This document shows, piece after piece, positions 1 to 8,458 of a DNA stretch of 31,905 bases. Origin of the DNA: a virus; IMG/VR virus record IMGVR_UViG_3300027908_000043, positions 1-31,905 of that record, one strand, 5' to 3'. Below the pieces are notes generated by a model. It saw only the letters and a list, made by a program, of their open reading frames with translations, was not told the DNA's origin and did no database searches. Position 1 is the first letter of the stretch; every line of letters begins with the position of its first letter. Both the position numbers and the translations under genes were made by a program.

Positions 1-113
1 TAGAACACGACGCGGAAGTTGAACGCCTTGGCCCGCAGCGCCACCGCCGTGCCGATGCGGCCGAGACCGACGATCCCGAAGGTCTGGGTGCCGAGCCGCT
101 GGATCATCGGGTG
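1..113 (-). pseudogene. Fragment of a D-isomer-specific 2-hydroxyacid dehydrogenase (NAD-binding segment)
   Basis: Read on the minus strand, this stretch encodes QTFGIVGLGRIGTAVALRAK followed by AFNFRVVFY. That is the typical NAD-binding beta-alpha-beta turn of the phosphoglycerate-dehydrogenase/CtBP family, with the GxGxxG motif and the following strand. These are host metabolic enzymes, not known phage components. Only about 30 residues are present and the window ends inside the domain, so neither the 5' part nor the remainder can be judged. It shares one open frame with the phage M15 peptidase. The junction lies somewhere between about bases 84 and 116. The segment marks either bacterial flanking DNA or a misjoined contig. 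Confidence 0.65.
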
Positions 114-341
114 GTGGAACGAGCGCCACGGCGCCGCAACGACGCTGGGCGCTTCCACGCCAGGATAAGGCAGCGGTCGCCCTGCAGCCTTCGCCTGATG
201 ATTGGCGTACATCTGCCCCTGGTATTCAGGCGAGCGGTAGCCAGAAACGAGGCTGTTCCCGATGCCCGCCTGGGTCAGCGCGGCGCGGAGCTGGGCGAGC
301 CTCGATGCGAATACCGGATTGAGGTCGCTGAAGTCAGCCAC
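1..341 (-). CDS. M15-type peptidoglycan peptidase N-terminus, fused in frame to a dehydrogenase fragment (runs off the window)
   Basis: The frame opens with GTG at 341, overlapping the upstream stop by 8 bases, and stays open to base 1. Residues 1-76 look like a VanY/D-Ala-D-Ala carboxypeptidase or L-Ala-D-Glu endopeptidase of peptidase family M15: an SGYRS motif at 33-37, then QGQMYANHQ, then VAAPWRSFH ending at 76. In this family the SxH histidine is a zinc ligand and is normally followed by a conserved GxAxD segment. Here the sequence changes at that point, and residues 85-113 are a Rossmann-fold segment with GLGRIG at 92-97. The peptidase half lacks the rest of its zinc site, so it should be inactive as it stands. 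Before the break it was probably a second phage lysis or virion-associated cell-wall enzyme, besides the GH19 endolysin. The family call is confident for both halves. Whether the fused frame is biological is uncertain. Confidence 0.7.
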   Translation of the reverse strand, partial: MADFSDLNPVFASRLAQLRAALTQAGIGNSLVSGYRSPEYQGQMYANHQAKAAGRPLPYPGVEAPSVVAAPWRSFHHPMIQRLGTQTFGIVGLGRIGTAVALRAKAFNFRVVF

Positions 342-1728
342 GCAGCGCCCCCGCTACCTTCGGCATGCGCCCCTGAGGCCGCATCTTCGGCGGCCTCATG
401 CTCGCGCCCATGGCGCCGATGGGGCCGGTGGGCGTCGGCGAGGCGAGCGCGCCCGGCACTAGCGACAAGCCCGCGCCCATGCGCTGCGGCCGGATCGCAG
501 GCCCGCCAGGAGGCAGGCCTGGGGGCCCGGCGGCGTTGAGCGCCGCCATGTTCACCTGATGCAAGGCCTGCCCGGTCGGCCCGTGCACGCCGACCGTCTG
601 GACCGCGTGCGGCGCGACCTGCATCGCGTCCTCGGCCATCGGGCCCGTGACCTTGGGGAAGCTCTTCGGGTCGCCCTTGTAGCGGTACGAATAGAGGGGC
701 AGGCCGGTGGCCGGGTGCGTGCCGACCTTGGTGATGTCGGTCTTGAGGTGCCGGTCTGAGCCGGACATCAAGCCTGCGACCGCGCCGCCCGATCCGAACA
801 GGCCGCCCGGCCCGGTCAGACTGCCGAGCGCCTGCAGGCCGCCGGTCACATCGGACATCAGCGACGGCGTCGTCGTCGTCTGCGTCTGCCCGGTCGACGA
901 GCCCATCGTGGTCGAGCCGTAGGGCGTCATGCCGAGCGCCGATTGCAGGACGCCGAGCTGCTGGCCGGGATAGGCTTGCGCCTGATTGAACTGGTTCACA
1001 TTCGCGGCGATCTCGTTTTGCGCCTGCTGCTGCTCCTGCGCGCCAGCGGTCGACTGCTCCAGGAACTGCTGGCGCTGGTTCGTCTGCGCCGCCGTGCCCA
1101 GGGCGCCGAGGCCGCCCGCCGCCGAGATCAGCGAATTGATGTTCGCTTGGTTGGCCTGTTGGTTGCCCTGCTGGGCCTGGAGGTTCGCCGCCTGCGCCTG
1201 GGTGAAGTTGGCCTGATTGAGCTGCGCCGCCATCTGGCCGATGTTCATCGCGCCCTGCGCCTGGGCGACGCCCTGCTGCACGCCTTGCCGACTGCCGCCG
1301 AAGGCGTTGGCCGAGTTCGCCGCGTTCGCCTGCTGGTTCTGCGACAGCGCGTTCGCCTGCTGCATGATCGGAATGGTGCTGTTGATCACCGAGCTGGTGA
1401 ACGGGTTCATCCACGGCTGGAGGCCCGCAGAGCCGGGCGCTGTGATCTGTGTCGCGGGCGTTCCGGCCGCAGTGAGGTAGCCTGCCTGCGAGGCGTTGTA
1501 CTGATCTGAGCCTGCGCCCCCCGACGTGGCGGCTAAATTCCAGGCCTGTTGCGTCTGCGGGCCGACGTCGGCGACCTGCTGGCCTGCATACTGGGTGAGC
1601 GGCCTCTCGGCGATGTTCTGCGCCAGCCCATAGTTCTGCTGCGCCGCCTGATTGATCCAGGGCGGCAATTGCGTCTGGCTGATGCTCTGCTGATTGGATT
1701 GCTGGTTGGTCGAGCCAGAATTGCCCAT
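334..1728 (-). CDS. Gln/Asn-rich virion protein with C-terminal S74-type chaperone motif
   Basis: The protein has 464 residues and starts at the ATG at 1728, two bases after the upstream stop. The N-terminal two-thirds is Gln-, Asn- and Ala-rich with repeated QQ/NQ/QAQ segments that predict long helices or coiled coil, resembling ejection (inner virion) proteins of short-tailed phages. From residue 324 comes SDRHLK, then GLPLYSYRYKGD and GPMAEDAMQVAPHAV, which match the peptidase S74 intramolecular chaperone. In that family Ser and the Lys five residues later form the self-cleaving pair, and both are present. A Pro/Gly/Met-rich tail of about 65 residues follows. The position near the end of the late operon, after the nozzle and fibre genes, fits a tail or ejection component. 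The exact virion role is inferred. Confidence 0.65.
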   Translation of the reverse strand: MGNSGSTNQQSNQQSISQTQLPPWINQAAQQNYGLAQNIAERPLTQYAGQQVADVGPQTQQAWNLAATSGGAGSDQYNASQAGYLTAAGTPATQITAPGSAGLQPWMNPFTSSVINSTIPIMQQANALSQNQQANAANSANAFGGSRQGVQQGVAQAQGAMNIGQMAAQLNQANFTQAQAANLQAQQGNQQANQANINSLISAAGGLGALGTAAQTNQRQQFLEQSTAGAQEQQQAQNEIAANVNQFNQAQAYPGQQLGVLQSALGMTPYGSTTMGSSTGQTQTTTTPSLMSDVTGGLQALGSLTGPGGLFGSGGAVAGLMSGSDRHLKTDITKVGTHPATGLPLYSYRYKGDPKSFPKVTGPMAEDAMQVAPHAVQTVGVHGPTGQALHQVNMAALNAAGPPGLPPGGPAIRPQRMGAGLSLVPGALASPTPTGPIGAMGASMRPPKMRPQGRMPKVAGALRG

Positions 1729-1730
1729 CG

Positions 1731-2087
1731 TCAGAGTTCCTTCAGGTAGAGTTGGCTCTTGGCCTTCAGCCGCCAGCCGAGGCGCTCGAAACTCCCCTCG
1801 CGCAGCCAGCCGAGCCGCCCGTAGGTTGAAAGCAGCCCGGCGTTGACCTCGTCGGCGTAGGCGACAATTTTCTCGTGCAGCGGGTCGAGATCGACGAGAT
1901 CGCCGACCATCGCGACGAGCTGCAATTGCCGGGCGCGGGGGAAGTCCTGCACCTCGGTGACCGCCCAGGAATTGTTGACGACGAAGCTCTGCATCTTGCC
2001 TTGATCGATGGCGCTCAGGATGTCGCCGACCAGATAGGTCGAGCCCATGCGGTCGAGAACGCGCGCGAGCTTCTGCTCGTAGGTCAT
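1731..2087 (-). CDS. Conserved phage protein, possibly GNAT-like, role unknown
   Basis: The protein has 118 residues. The start ATG at 2087 overlaps the previous stop in ATGA. The N-terminus is helical (MTYEQKLARVLDRM). The middle part reads AVTEVQDFPRARQLQLVAMV, and later come HEKIVAYADEVN and STYGRLGWL. The pattern of a beta strand, a charged helix and a terminal YxRxGW segment is reminiscent of GNAT-fold proteins found among podophage inner virion and tail genes, but no acetyl-CoA-binding RxxGxG/A loop is visible, so enzymatic activity is not supported. It lies between a small unknown protein and the S74-containing ejection-like protein, and is probably expressed with the tail genes. The call is weak beyond 'real phage gene'. 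Confidence 0.55.
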   Translation of the reverse strand: MTYEQKLARVLDRMGSTYLVGDILSAIDQGKMQSFVVNNSWAVTEVQDFPRARQLQLVAMVGDLVDLDPLHEKIVAYADEVNAGLLSTYGRLGWLREGSFERLGWRLKAKSQLYLKEL

Positions 2088-2362
2088 GGCTTGCCCCCGC
2101 CGAGCGGGACCGCAACCGCGCTCACCACGCCCGCCGAGTTCACCTGCAGCATGAACACGGCGGGCGTTGTCCCGGCGGGCGCGTCATTGGCCTGCAACAG
2201 AAGCCCCGGCTGCGCGGTCGAGACGCTGATTTTGTCGGCGAAACCATGTCGGCACCAAAGAGAGAACGTGCGCAGGTAGGCGGTGAGCTTGTCGCTCACA
2301 TCCGGCATCGAAGGCAGGTCGGGCGGCGCCTGGACGGTGCGCGGGGGAGGCGTCGTCGCCAT
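2084..2362 (-). CDS. Small tail-module protein, unknown function
   Basis: The protein has 92 residues. The ATG at 2362 shares one base with the upstream stop (TGATG), so translation is probably coupled. The N-terminus is Pro-rich and the middle is helical (DKLTAYLRTFSLWCRHGF). The C-terminal half is beta-prone, with PAVFMLQVNSAGVVSAVAVP. No enzymatic motif is seen. Its position directly after the nozzle-like protein suggests a small tail or adaptor component. I do not recognise a named family. Confidence 0.6.
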   Translation of the reverse strand: MATTPPPRTVQAPPDLPSMPDVSDKLTAYLRTFSLWCRHGFADKISVSTAQPGLLLQANDAPAGTTPAVFMLQVNSAGVVSAVAVPLGGGKP

Positions 2363-3981
2363 CAGCGATCTCCTCGGGGCACGCTGTCGATCAAATGCTG
2401 CCCGACCGTGACCGGCAGCACGGCCGGGCCCGCCAGCGCGATCCGAAGCCGGATGTCGCGGCCGGTGGTGCGGAAGTCGATATAACCGTCGGGCCGCACC
2501 GGCTTCGGCGCAGTCTGCAGCTCGATCACCGGAGCGCCGTTACTGACGCTGCGGCTCGTGCGGTAGAACAGGCTGTAAAGCAGGTTCGTCACGTCCCCGT
2601 CGACATCGGGGAGCATCTGCTTGACCGTGGTCAGTTTAGAGCCCGAATTGAGGTTGAGGTCGAATGTCTCGGCCCAAGGCAGAGGCACGCCGTTGGGGTA
2701 GGCCCCGCCCGCCTCATGCTGATAGGCGACGAGGCCGTCGGCCATGATGGTGTGCGCCGTGTAGGACGAGGTGATGCCCGCCGAGCGCGACATCTGCCCC
2801 TGCGACCACCATCCCTCTTTGTAGTTGTAGATGATCACCCGCGTGTTGGTCGGCTGAGTGTCCTGTGGAAAGAACCACCAGACCTCATTGAAATCGCCGA
2901 CATGCACCATGCAGGCCTGCTCGCGCACGTTGAGAAGATCGATGTCGTCGTCGACCCACGGGCGGACTGGGCAGGCCACCGGCACGATTGAGGTGCCATC
3001 GAACGAGAACGCGCCTTGATGCGACATCCATAGGGTCATCGCCGAAGTGACGACCATGCTCTCGGGCGACCAGGGCGTGCAGTTGTTGGCCAACGCGACG
3101 TAGTTGTAGACGTAAGGGATGCCGAGGAACTGGCTGACGTAAGCCGTCTTTCCGGTCCAGAACAGCACGCCGTTGCGGGTCGAGATCGCCGTGATGATCG
3201 GCGAAGCCGGTTCGATGTCGAGAAAGCCCGCTTGGCTGGTGGGGTCGGGGAAGTCCCAGCTCGTCGGGTTCTCCTGATCGCACCATCCGAAGCGCCGGGC
3301 CGAACCGCCGCCGACGGTGCCGTCCTGGGTCATGCCGAAGATCATGATGAAGCGTTCCGGCGTCACCACGAACAGGCGCCCGTGCGGGGCGCCGGGCGTG
3401 ATCACCGCCGGGCCGCCGACCGCCGGGTCCCACTGCAGCAAACGCCCATCCGGCGATGTCATGGCGTAGAGGATTGCGCCGAAATTATCGAGGCTCCAGG
3501 CATTGGGGAGCTGGTCTAACTGAGCGATGGAATTGACCGAGCGCGCCGTGCCGTAAGCATCATCGGAATAGGCGCCGTCGCTGTAGCCGCCGAGGCCGAT
3601 TGGGGCGGGCGGGATCAGGCCGGAGCTCGAGCCCGCGCCTGAATAGTTGGCGGCGCCGTAATTGCCCGCGCTATAGGCGACCGCCGAGCCAGCGCCCGCA
3701 GCAGGGCTGATCTCGGTCAAGGCGCCGCCAACGTCGACGTAGATGTTCGCCTCGCACAAGTAGGCGATGCGGTAGACCTGATCGAGGCCATACCAGCCGT
3801 GGATCGCCCGGCAGGGCGAGGCGAAGGAATAATCGTATTCCGACTGAGGGCCGACCGGGCCCATCTGGCCTTCGACCCAGCGCATGAGGTTCACTTCGGC
3901 CCAATTGCTCGACCGCATTTGCTTCGTCGGCTTGGCGACGACGCCGGGTGGAATTTCAAGCGGCTGAAACTGCGTCGACAT
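2362..3981 (-). CDS. Tail nozzle/tubular protein (P22 gp10- or T7 gp12-like architecture)
   Basis: The protein has 539 residues from the ATG at 3981; a GAGGAG lies about 14 bases upstream, inside the end of the previous gene. The sequence is beta-rich with repeated aromatic blade-like segments: GWYGLDQVYRIAYLCE, NGVLFWTGKTAYVSQF, TLWMSHQGAFSFDGTSIVPV, EVWWFFPQD and IIYNYKEGWWSQG. A 'position, verify, show target' pattern of this sort is typical of the beta-propeller nozzle proteins that close the tail tube of short-tailed phages. Gly/Ser/Tyr-rich linkers occur near residues 100-145. It sits between a tail fibre gene and small tail proteins, as expected. The family assignment is structural inference from pattern, not from a diagnostic motif. 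Confidence 0.6.
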   Translation of the reverse strand: MSTQFQPLEIPPGVVAKPTKQMRSSNWAEVNLMRWVEGQMGPVGPQSEYDYSFASPCRAIHGWYGLDQVYRIAYLCEANIYVDVGGALTEISPAAGAGSAVAYSAGNYGAANYSGAGSSSGLIPPAPIGLGGYSDGAYSDDAYGTARSVNSIAQLDQLPNAWSLDNFGAILYAMTSPDGRLLQWDPAVGGPAVITPGAPHGRLFVVTPERFIMIFGMTQDGTVGGGSARRFGWCDQENPTSWDFPDPTSQAGFLDIEPASPIITAISTRNGVLFWTGKTAYVSQFLGIPYVYNYVALANNCTPWSPESMVVTSAMTLWMSHQGAFSFDGTSIVPVACPVRPWVDDDIDLLNVREQACMVHVGDFNEVWWFFPQDTQPTNTRVIIYNYKEGWWSQGQMSRSAGITSSYTAHTIMADGLVAYQHEAGGAYPNGVPLPWAETFDLNLNSGSKLTTVKQMLPDVDGDVTNLLYSLFYRTSRSVSNGAPVIELQTAPKPVRPDGYIDFRTTGRDIRLRIALAGPAVLPVTVGQHLIDSVPRGDR

Positions 3982-3985
3982 GGCT

Positions 3986-5011
3986 TTAAGCGAGCTTCTC
4001 CTCAAGCTCGGCGACTTTGGCCGAGAGTTCCTTCACCGCGTTGATGAGGACCGCGACGAGTTGGGGATAGGCGATGCCGAGCATCTTCTCCTCGCCGTCG
4101 TCCTCAGCCTCAGCCTCAAACACCACTTCGGGAAGCACGGCCTGAACGTCCTGAGCGATCAGGCCGACGTGTCGGCGCTCCTGGTCGTCGCCGATCAGCG
4201 TGTAATAGACGCCGTCCAATTGCTCGACGAGCGCGAGCGCGTCGACGACCGGCTCGACGTTCTCCTTGAGCCTTCGATCCGAGCCGTTGACGATTGGCTG
4301 CGAGAACGTGCAAACGCCGCTCGCCCGCGCAATCTGCAGCGGCAGGCCAAGGCTCACGCCGGTGTCGCTGAAGTTCTGAATGGCAAATCCAGAGCCATTG
4401 TTGCCGCCGGTTTCGGCGGTGTTGGTGCTCAGAATGATTTGCCAACGGAACACGCCGTTGTTCAGAGACGATATTTGCGCGCTATTCCCAGAGCCCTGCT
4501 TGTTGAGCATCAGATTGGCGGCTGACGCGCCAAGCGCCGCCCCCGAATAGGGCGTCGCCCCAACGCCATTCACAGTCGCCACGCTGTTCATGGTGACGGT
4601 GGCGTTGACGGTCAGCGCGCCGTTGGCGGTGAGGGGACCGGCGAACGTCGCCGCCCCCGACGCGCGCAAGAACGTGAGCGGCGTCGAGAGCGTCGCGCCG
4701 AGGTCGGTGAAGGCCTGCAGGCTGAGATTGGAGCCAGCGTTGCCGCCGCTCTCGGCGGTGACGTCCTCGACCAGGGCCCACCGCTTTTGCAAACCCGCGC
4801 CCACCGCGCTGTTGTTGAAGATGAGCTGCCCCACGACCGGCGAGGCGCTTTGCACCGCAAGGCTGTTGAGCGCCTTGAGCATGTTCGAATTGGCGAACAC
4901 CTGCGCATCGATCAGGTCGAGATCGCTGTTGAGCTTCGTGCCCCAGGTCGTCGTCGATGCGCCGACTTCCGGCTTGACCCAGCCGTAATTGGTCGTGGTG
5001 GTGTCAGCCAT
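3986..5011 (-). CDS. Short tail fibre with C-terminal peptidase S74 intramolecular chaperone
   Basis: The protein has 341 residues from the ATG at 5011, overlapping the larger fibre gene upstream by 8 bases. The N-terminal segment [20 protein letters not shown] is shared with that neighbour ([20 protein letters not shown]) and probably anchors both to the virion. The middle part is a beta-rich shaft with Asn/Gly/Ala-rich repeats. From residue 244, SDRRLKENV opens the S74 domain with the Ser/Lys pair that self-cleaves after trimerisation; [15 protein letters not shown] and a C-terminal coiled coil ([14 protein letters not shown]) complete it. This appears to be a compact paralogue of the 5004-7193 fibre, lacking the collagen-like section. 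Its role is receptor binding or baseplate decoration at the cell surface. Confidence 0.85.
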   Translation of the reverse strand: MADTTTTNYGWVKPEVGASTTTWGTKLNSDLDLIDAQVFANSNMLKALNSLAVQSASPVVGQLIFNNSAVGAGLQKRWALVEDVTAESGGNAGSNLSLQAFTDLGATLSTPLTFLRASGAATFAGPLTANGALTVNATVTMNSVATVNGVGATPYSGAALGASAANLMLNKQGSGNSAQISSLNNGVFRWQIILSTNTAETGGNNGSGFAIQNFSDTGVSLGLPLQIARASGVCTFSQPIVNGSDRRLKENVEPVVDALALVEQLDGVYYTLIGDDQERRHVGLIAQDVQAVLPEVVFEAEAEDDGEEKMLGIAYPQLVAVLINAVKELSAKVAELEEKLA

Positions 5012-7193
5012 TTTGCATCTCCATTCGCAGCGTATCGACCTCGGCCTTGAGCGACTTCACGGCTTCGATCAGCAACGCGGTGAGCTTCGGATAATCGAGC
5101 GCGAGCAATTGCTCCTCGCCTCTCGGCGTTTCGCCGTCGGGGTTGAAGTGCTGAATGATCTCGGGAACGATTGGCTCGACGTCCTGCGCGATCAGGCCAA
5201 TCTCGGGCTTATCGGGCGTCGCGATCAAATTGTACGACACGCCCTGCAGCGCCATCACCTTGTCGAGCGCGTCCTCGATTGGCGCGATGTTCTCTTTCAG
5301 GCTTCGGTCAGACGGCCCGTTGACGATGGCGACCGAGAACGTGCAGACGCCGCTCGCCCGCGCAATTTGCAATGGGCTGTCAATATTCGCGCCAGCGTCG
5401 CTGAAGCGCGAGATGGCGAACCCCGACCCGGCGTTCGAACCGCTTTCGGCGATGGAGTTGCCGAGGACCATTTGCCAGCGCAGCGAGCCATTGCTCGCGC
5501 CGCTGAAACTGTTTTGGTTCGTGCCGCCAGCCTTGTTGAGCATCATGTTGGCGGAGCCAGAGACGAACGAGCCCCCATAGGCCGTCGCCCCCACGCCGTT
5601 GGCGAGGATCGCGCCGGTTGTGTTGAAATTGCCCGTCGTGGTGATGGCGACGCCGTTGAGCGTCCCGGTCAGCGTCCCGCCTGCGAGCGACAGTTTCGAC
5701 GTATCGCTCGGATGAACGTGATCGCCGCGCGCGAAAGTCGCCGCAGAGCCAGCCGCGCCCGTGCCGTCCATTTGCGGCGTGGCCGAGGAAGGGGCGGGAA
5801 CTCCAGCGGCGGTGACAGCAGCGGCGACAAAGGCCGTGCTTGCGGCTTGCGTGGTGTTCGTGCCCGCCGTCGCCGTTGGCACGGTTGGCGTTCCGGTCAA
5901 GGCAGGCGACGCCAACGGCGCGCGGCTGGTGTCGCTCGGGTGGACGTGGTCGGCCTTGGCGTAGGTCGTCGCGCTGCCGATTGCCGCCGCGCCGTCCATG
6001 ATCGGCGTCGTCGTCGAAGCGCCTGGGACGCTTGTCGTTAGCGCATAGGCGGATAGCGTCGTCGTCCAATCGGTAATGTCGGTGTGGGTCAGATGCGCCC
6101 AACCGAGGCTCTTGCGCGCGTAGGCCGTGCCGTCGTTGGGCGCGTCCGAAATGCCGCCGCCGCCGCCCGCAGACGAGATCACGCCGCTTGCAATGGTGAT
6201 GGTCGTGCCGTCGACCTTGACGCCGCCGAGGATCGACGTCGACGCTGTCGGCAGGACATAGGCGGCGGCCGTGATCGCGGCGGCGACCTGCGCCGCTGTC
6301 TGGAAGCCCGACGGGTTGCTGGCGGCGTAGCGCGAGGTGTCGCTCGGATGGACGTGATCCGCACGCGCCCAGGTCGTCCCCGTTCCAACCGCCGCCGCGC
6401 CGTCCATGGCGGGCGTCGTCGAGGACGCGACGGGAAGCGCCGCAGTGACTTGAGCCGCCGTCTGATAGCCGCTCGGATTGCTCGCCGCATAGCGCGAGGT
6501 GTCGCTCGGGTGGACGTGGTCGCCTCGGGCCCAGGCGGTCGCCGAGCCTGCGGCCCCGGTCCCGTCCATGACCGGCGTCGTCGAGGAGGCTGCTGGGACG
6601 CTGGCGGTCAGCGCGTAGGGCGCGAGCGTCGCCGTCCAGTCCGTGATGTCAGTATGGGCGAGATGCGCCCAGGCGGCGCTCTTGCGGGCGTAGGAGGTGC
6701 CGTCGTTGGGCGCATCGGCGATCCCGCCGCCGCCGCCGGATGGGACAACGACCCAGGCCGCGCTCTGGCGGCCATAGAGCTGCCCGTCGGTCGGGGCGTC
6801 CGCAAGCCCGCTCCCCGCCGGTCCCTGCGGCCCGGTCGCCCCTTGCGGGCCCGTCGCGCCCTGCGGCCCTGTAGGACCGGCAGGACCCGTTGAGCCTGCT
6901 GGACCCTGCGCCCCTGCGGCTCCCGGCGTTCCTGGGCTCCCCTGCGCCCCGGTCGCGCCCGGCGCTCCCTGCGGGCCGGTCGACCCCTGCGGGCCGGTCG
7001 AGCCCGGCGCACCCTGAGGCCCTTGTGGGCCGGTAGGGCCAGGAGGCCCCGGCGGGCCGCCCACGGAGGCCACCTGCGCGAGCGTCGCGTCGATGGCGTC
7101 GAAATTGCCGTTGAGCTTGTCGCCCCAGGTGTCGTCGCTGGCGCCGGGGTCGGGCTTCGTCCAGCCGTAGTTGGCGGTGAAGGTGTCGCTCAT
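5004..7193 (-). CDS. Long tail fibre: collagen-like repeats, HxH shaft repeats, S74 chaperone
   Basis: The protein has 729 residues from the ATG at 7193 (ATGA overlap with the upstream stop). Residues 1-40 form the anchoring segment shared with the 3986-5011 fibre. Residues about 46-128 are uninterrupted Gly-X-Y triplets (collagen-like triple helix). Residues about 130-510 carry imperfect repeats containing [29 protein letters not shown] and four DHVHPSDTS motifs, the HxH type that binds metal ions along the axis of trimeric phage fibres. From residue 628, SDRSLKENI starts the S74 self-cleaving chaperone, with [13 protein letters not shown] and a terminal helix. This is the main host-recognition fibre candidate. 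The repeats make it prone to recombination. Confidence 0.88.
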   Translation of the reverse strand: MSDTFTANYGWTKPDPGASDDTWGDKLNGNFDAIDATLAQVASVGGPPGPPGPTGPQGPQGAPGSTGPQGSTGPQGAPGATGAQGSPGTPGAAGAQGPAGSTGPAGPTGPQGATGPQGATGPQGPAGSGLADAPTDGQLYGRQSAAWVVVPSGGGGGIADAPNDGTSYARKSAAWAHLAHTDITDWTATLAPYALTASVPAASSTTPVMDGTGAAGSATAWARGDHVHPSDTSRYAASNPSGYQTAAQVTAALPVASSTTPAMDGAAAVGTGTTWARADHVHPSDTSRYAASNPSGFQTAAQVAAAITAAAYVLPTASTSILGGVKVDGTTITIASGVISSAGGGGGISDAPNDGTAYARKSLGWAHLTHTDITDWTTTLSAYALTTSVPGASTTTPIMDGAAAIGSATTYAKADHVHPSDTSRAPLASPALTGTPTVPTATAGTNTTQAASTAFVAAAVTAAGVPAPSSATPQMDGTGAAGSAATFARGDHVHPSDTSKLSLAGGTLTGTLNGVAITTTGNFNTTGAILANGVGATAYGGSFVSGSANMMLNKAGGTNQNSFSGASNGSLRWQMVLGNSIAESGSNAGSGFAISRFSDAGANIDSPLQIARASGVCTFSVAIVNGPSDRSLKENIAPIEDALDKVMALQGVSYNLIATPDKPEIGLIAQDVEPIVPEIIQHFNPDGETPRGEEQLLALDYPKLTALLIEAVKSLKAEVDTLRMEMQNG
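5701..6522 (-). repeat. Four in-frame copies of a DHVHPSDTS-coding repeat in the tail fibre
   Basis: Near-identical 23-25 base units occur at about 5701-5723, 5930-5952, 6337-6359 and 6500-6522. Each encodes (A/G)DHVHPSDTS. They are embedded in longer imperfect repeats with MDGTGA/MDGAAA and YAASNPSG segments. The HxH pair is known to coordinate metal in trimeric phage fibres; that role here is inferred. Confidence 0.8.
6810..7058 (-). repeat. Collagen-like Gly-X-Y coding repeat
   Basis: About 27 consecutive Gly-X-Y triplets occur, rich in GPQ, GPT, GAP and GAT. At DNA level they form a degenerate 9-base periodicity of GGxCCx-type codons. The repeat acts as a stiff trimeric spacer in the fibre. 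Confidence 0.85.
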
Positions 7194-7405
7194 GTGCGCC
7201 GCCTCCAGGGCATGAACGCGAGCGGCGTCTGCGCGCTGAACGGCGCGCACACCGCCTCCGGCCCCCAGACCGCGCCGCCGATGATCGCGCACCGGCCGTA
7301 GGGGCCCCTGCCGTATGCGGCGGGCCCATAGGGGCGGCGGCAGACGGTGAGGGCTGTCCAGCCCGCGCCGCCCGTGCAGGGATCAGGGGTCCAGGCGGCT
7401 GTCAT
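7190..7405 (-). CDS. Small Trp/Pro/Gly-rich tail-region protein
   Basis: The protein has 71 residues, starting at the ATG at 7405, which overlaps the adaptor stop (ATGA); its own stop overlaps the fibre start. Composition is Trp, Pro, Gly and Tyr, with [14 protein letters not shown] in the middle and four Cys overall. Short proteins like this sit just ahead of fibre genes in many alphaproteobacterial phages, but I know no assigned function. The tight coupling on both sides supports that it is translated. Confidence 0.6.
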   Translation of the reverse strand: MTAAWTPDPCTGGAGWTALTVCRRPYGPAAYGRGPYGRCAIIGGAVWGPEAVCAPFSAQTPLAFMPWRRRT

Positions 7406-8028
7406 CCGAACGACCTGTGGCGCGGCATGGTGACGCGCGAGCCGCTCGCCTTTGCTCCGAGGTGAGCGGCGTTGAGCTTCTGGATCATGTCCTCGGCGAG
7501 CTGCTTGGAGTTGGCGGCGTTCTGCTCCTCGCCGACCGCGTGCAGGAAGGCGTGCATCATCGCCGCCGAGAGAAAGAGGTTCGGGTGCTTGGTGTAGACC
7601 CAGCTCGTCTGGGTGTCGGAAAAGACGGGGACCTCGCCGTAGTAGGCGATTTTGTACTCGGTGCCGTCGATGGGGTCGGGCGTGCCGCCGAAGAAGATCG
7701 TCGCGCCGACCATGGTGTAATACATCCAGGTGTGGGTGTCGCGCTGGTTGAAGAACTCATCGCGGGCCTTGTAGCGCGCGGTGAGAAAGCCATCGGCGCC
7801 GTTCTCGTTGGCGACCCGCACAAGGTCCATCGCCAGCCAGTCGTCGGGCAATTGCGCGCAGCGCGAGGTGATGATCCCGTCGTCCATCTGGATCATCAGC
7901 GCGACGCGCAGCTCCTGGTTGAGCTTGCTCTCGGCCATGCGCACGAACGAGGTGACGAGCGCGTCCGACCAGTCCTGCCGGTTCGCCCACTCGGCGATCT
8001 GCGCTTTGAAGTCGGCGAAGTCGGTCAT
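7402..8028 (-). CDS. Phage tail/portal adaptor-like protein
   Basis: The protein has 208 residues. I chose the ATG at 8028 because it makes an ATGA overlap with the upstream stop; a GTG lies six bases earlier. The N-terminal pattern, DFKAQIAEWANRQDWSDALV followed by FVRMAESKLNQELR, is the helix pair typical of 'phage adaptor' (head-tail connector) proteins of short-tailed phages. It is followed by a beta-rich centre (QMDDGIITSRCAQLPDDWL) and a helical C-terminus (HAFLHAVGEEQNAANSKQLAEDMIQKL). Such proteins form a ring between portal and nozzle. The role is inferred from this pattern and from its location in the tail module. Confidence 0.65.
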   Translation of the reverse strand: MTDFADFKAQIAEWANRQDWSDALVTSFVRMAESKLNQELRVALMIQMDDGIITSRCAQLPDDWLAMDLVRVANENGADGFLTARYKARDEFFNQRDTHTWMYYTMVGATIFFGGTPDPIDGTEYKIAYYGEVPVFSDTQTSWVYTKHPNLFLSAAMMHAFLHAVGEEQNAANSKQLAEDMIQKLNAAHLGAKASGSRVTMPRHRSFG

Positions 8029-8243
8029 CGCCACCTCATGACCGGCAGGCCTACGTCAGCCGCGCCGAGCAAAGAGGCCACCACCCCAATCAGGAAGATG
8101 ACCAGGATGATGGCCAGGATGGCCTGGATGACCCTTGGGGCCGGGTCTGGGAGGGGAAACAGCCCCAGGAGGTACTGGACGAGCCACCAGACCAACCCAA
8201 AGATGACGATGTAGAGGACGAGGGTGAGAAGCGCGCCGATCAT
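8025..8243 (-). CDS. Small two-helix membrane protein (Thivi_2564-like), lysis cassette
   Basis: The protein has 72 residues. A hydrophobic segment covers residues about 2-29 and a second about 39-60, separated by a short LPDPAPRV turn. The pattern recalls the Thivi_2564 family of small bacterial membrane proteins. Both ends overlap neighbours by ATGA. It is part of a run of small membrane proteins next to the endolysin, so a holin or accessory lysis role is plausible but not shown. Confidence 0.6.
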   Translation of the reverse strand: MIGALLTLVLYIVIFGLVWWLVQYLLGLFPLPDPAPRVIQAILAIILVIFLIGVVASLLGAADVGLPVMRWR

Positions 8244-8458
8244 GGCATGGGTCCTGAGTGAGGGCGTTCGGGCAGGCAGCGATCCAGCACCCGGCCGACG
8301 AGCGTGAAAGCAGTTTGCTGTTGCGTGCGCAGATAGTAGGCGGCCACGCCGAGGAAGGCGCAGTTGAGGAGCACCATGACGAGCAGGATCGGCGTGCTCC
8401 GCAGGGCGTCGACTGTGCCGGCGGCGGCGCCGGCGATGGGCTTAACGATGTCGCTCAT
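8240..8458 (-). CDS. Small single-helix membrane protein, lysis cassette
   Basis: The protein has 72 residues from the ATG at 8458, overlapping the upstream gene by 17 bases. One strong hydrophobic helix lies at residues about 22-42 (TPILLVMVLLNCAFLGVAAY), followed by a basic, Gln-rich C-terminal part. No lipobox is seen, so it does not look like an outer-membrane spanin. It may be a pinholin, antiholin or inner-membrane spanin-like protein; the sequence does not decide between these. Confidence 0.55.
   Translation of the reverse strand: MSDIVKPIAGAAAGTVDALRSTPILLVMVLLNCAFLGVAAYYLRTQQQTAFTLVGRVLDRCLPERPHSGPMP

Noticed and set aside
6810-7058. Short regular repeats that might suggest a CRISPR array
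   Set aside because: The 9-base periodicity is continuous coding sequence for Gly-X-Y triplets with no spacers.
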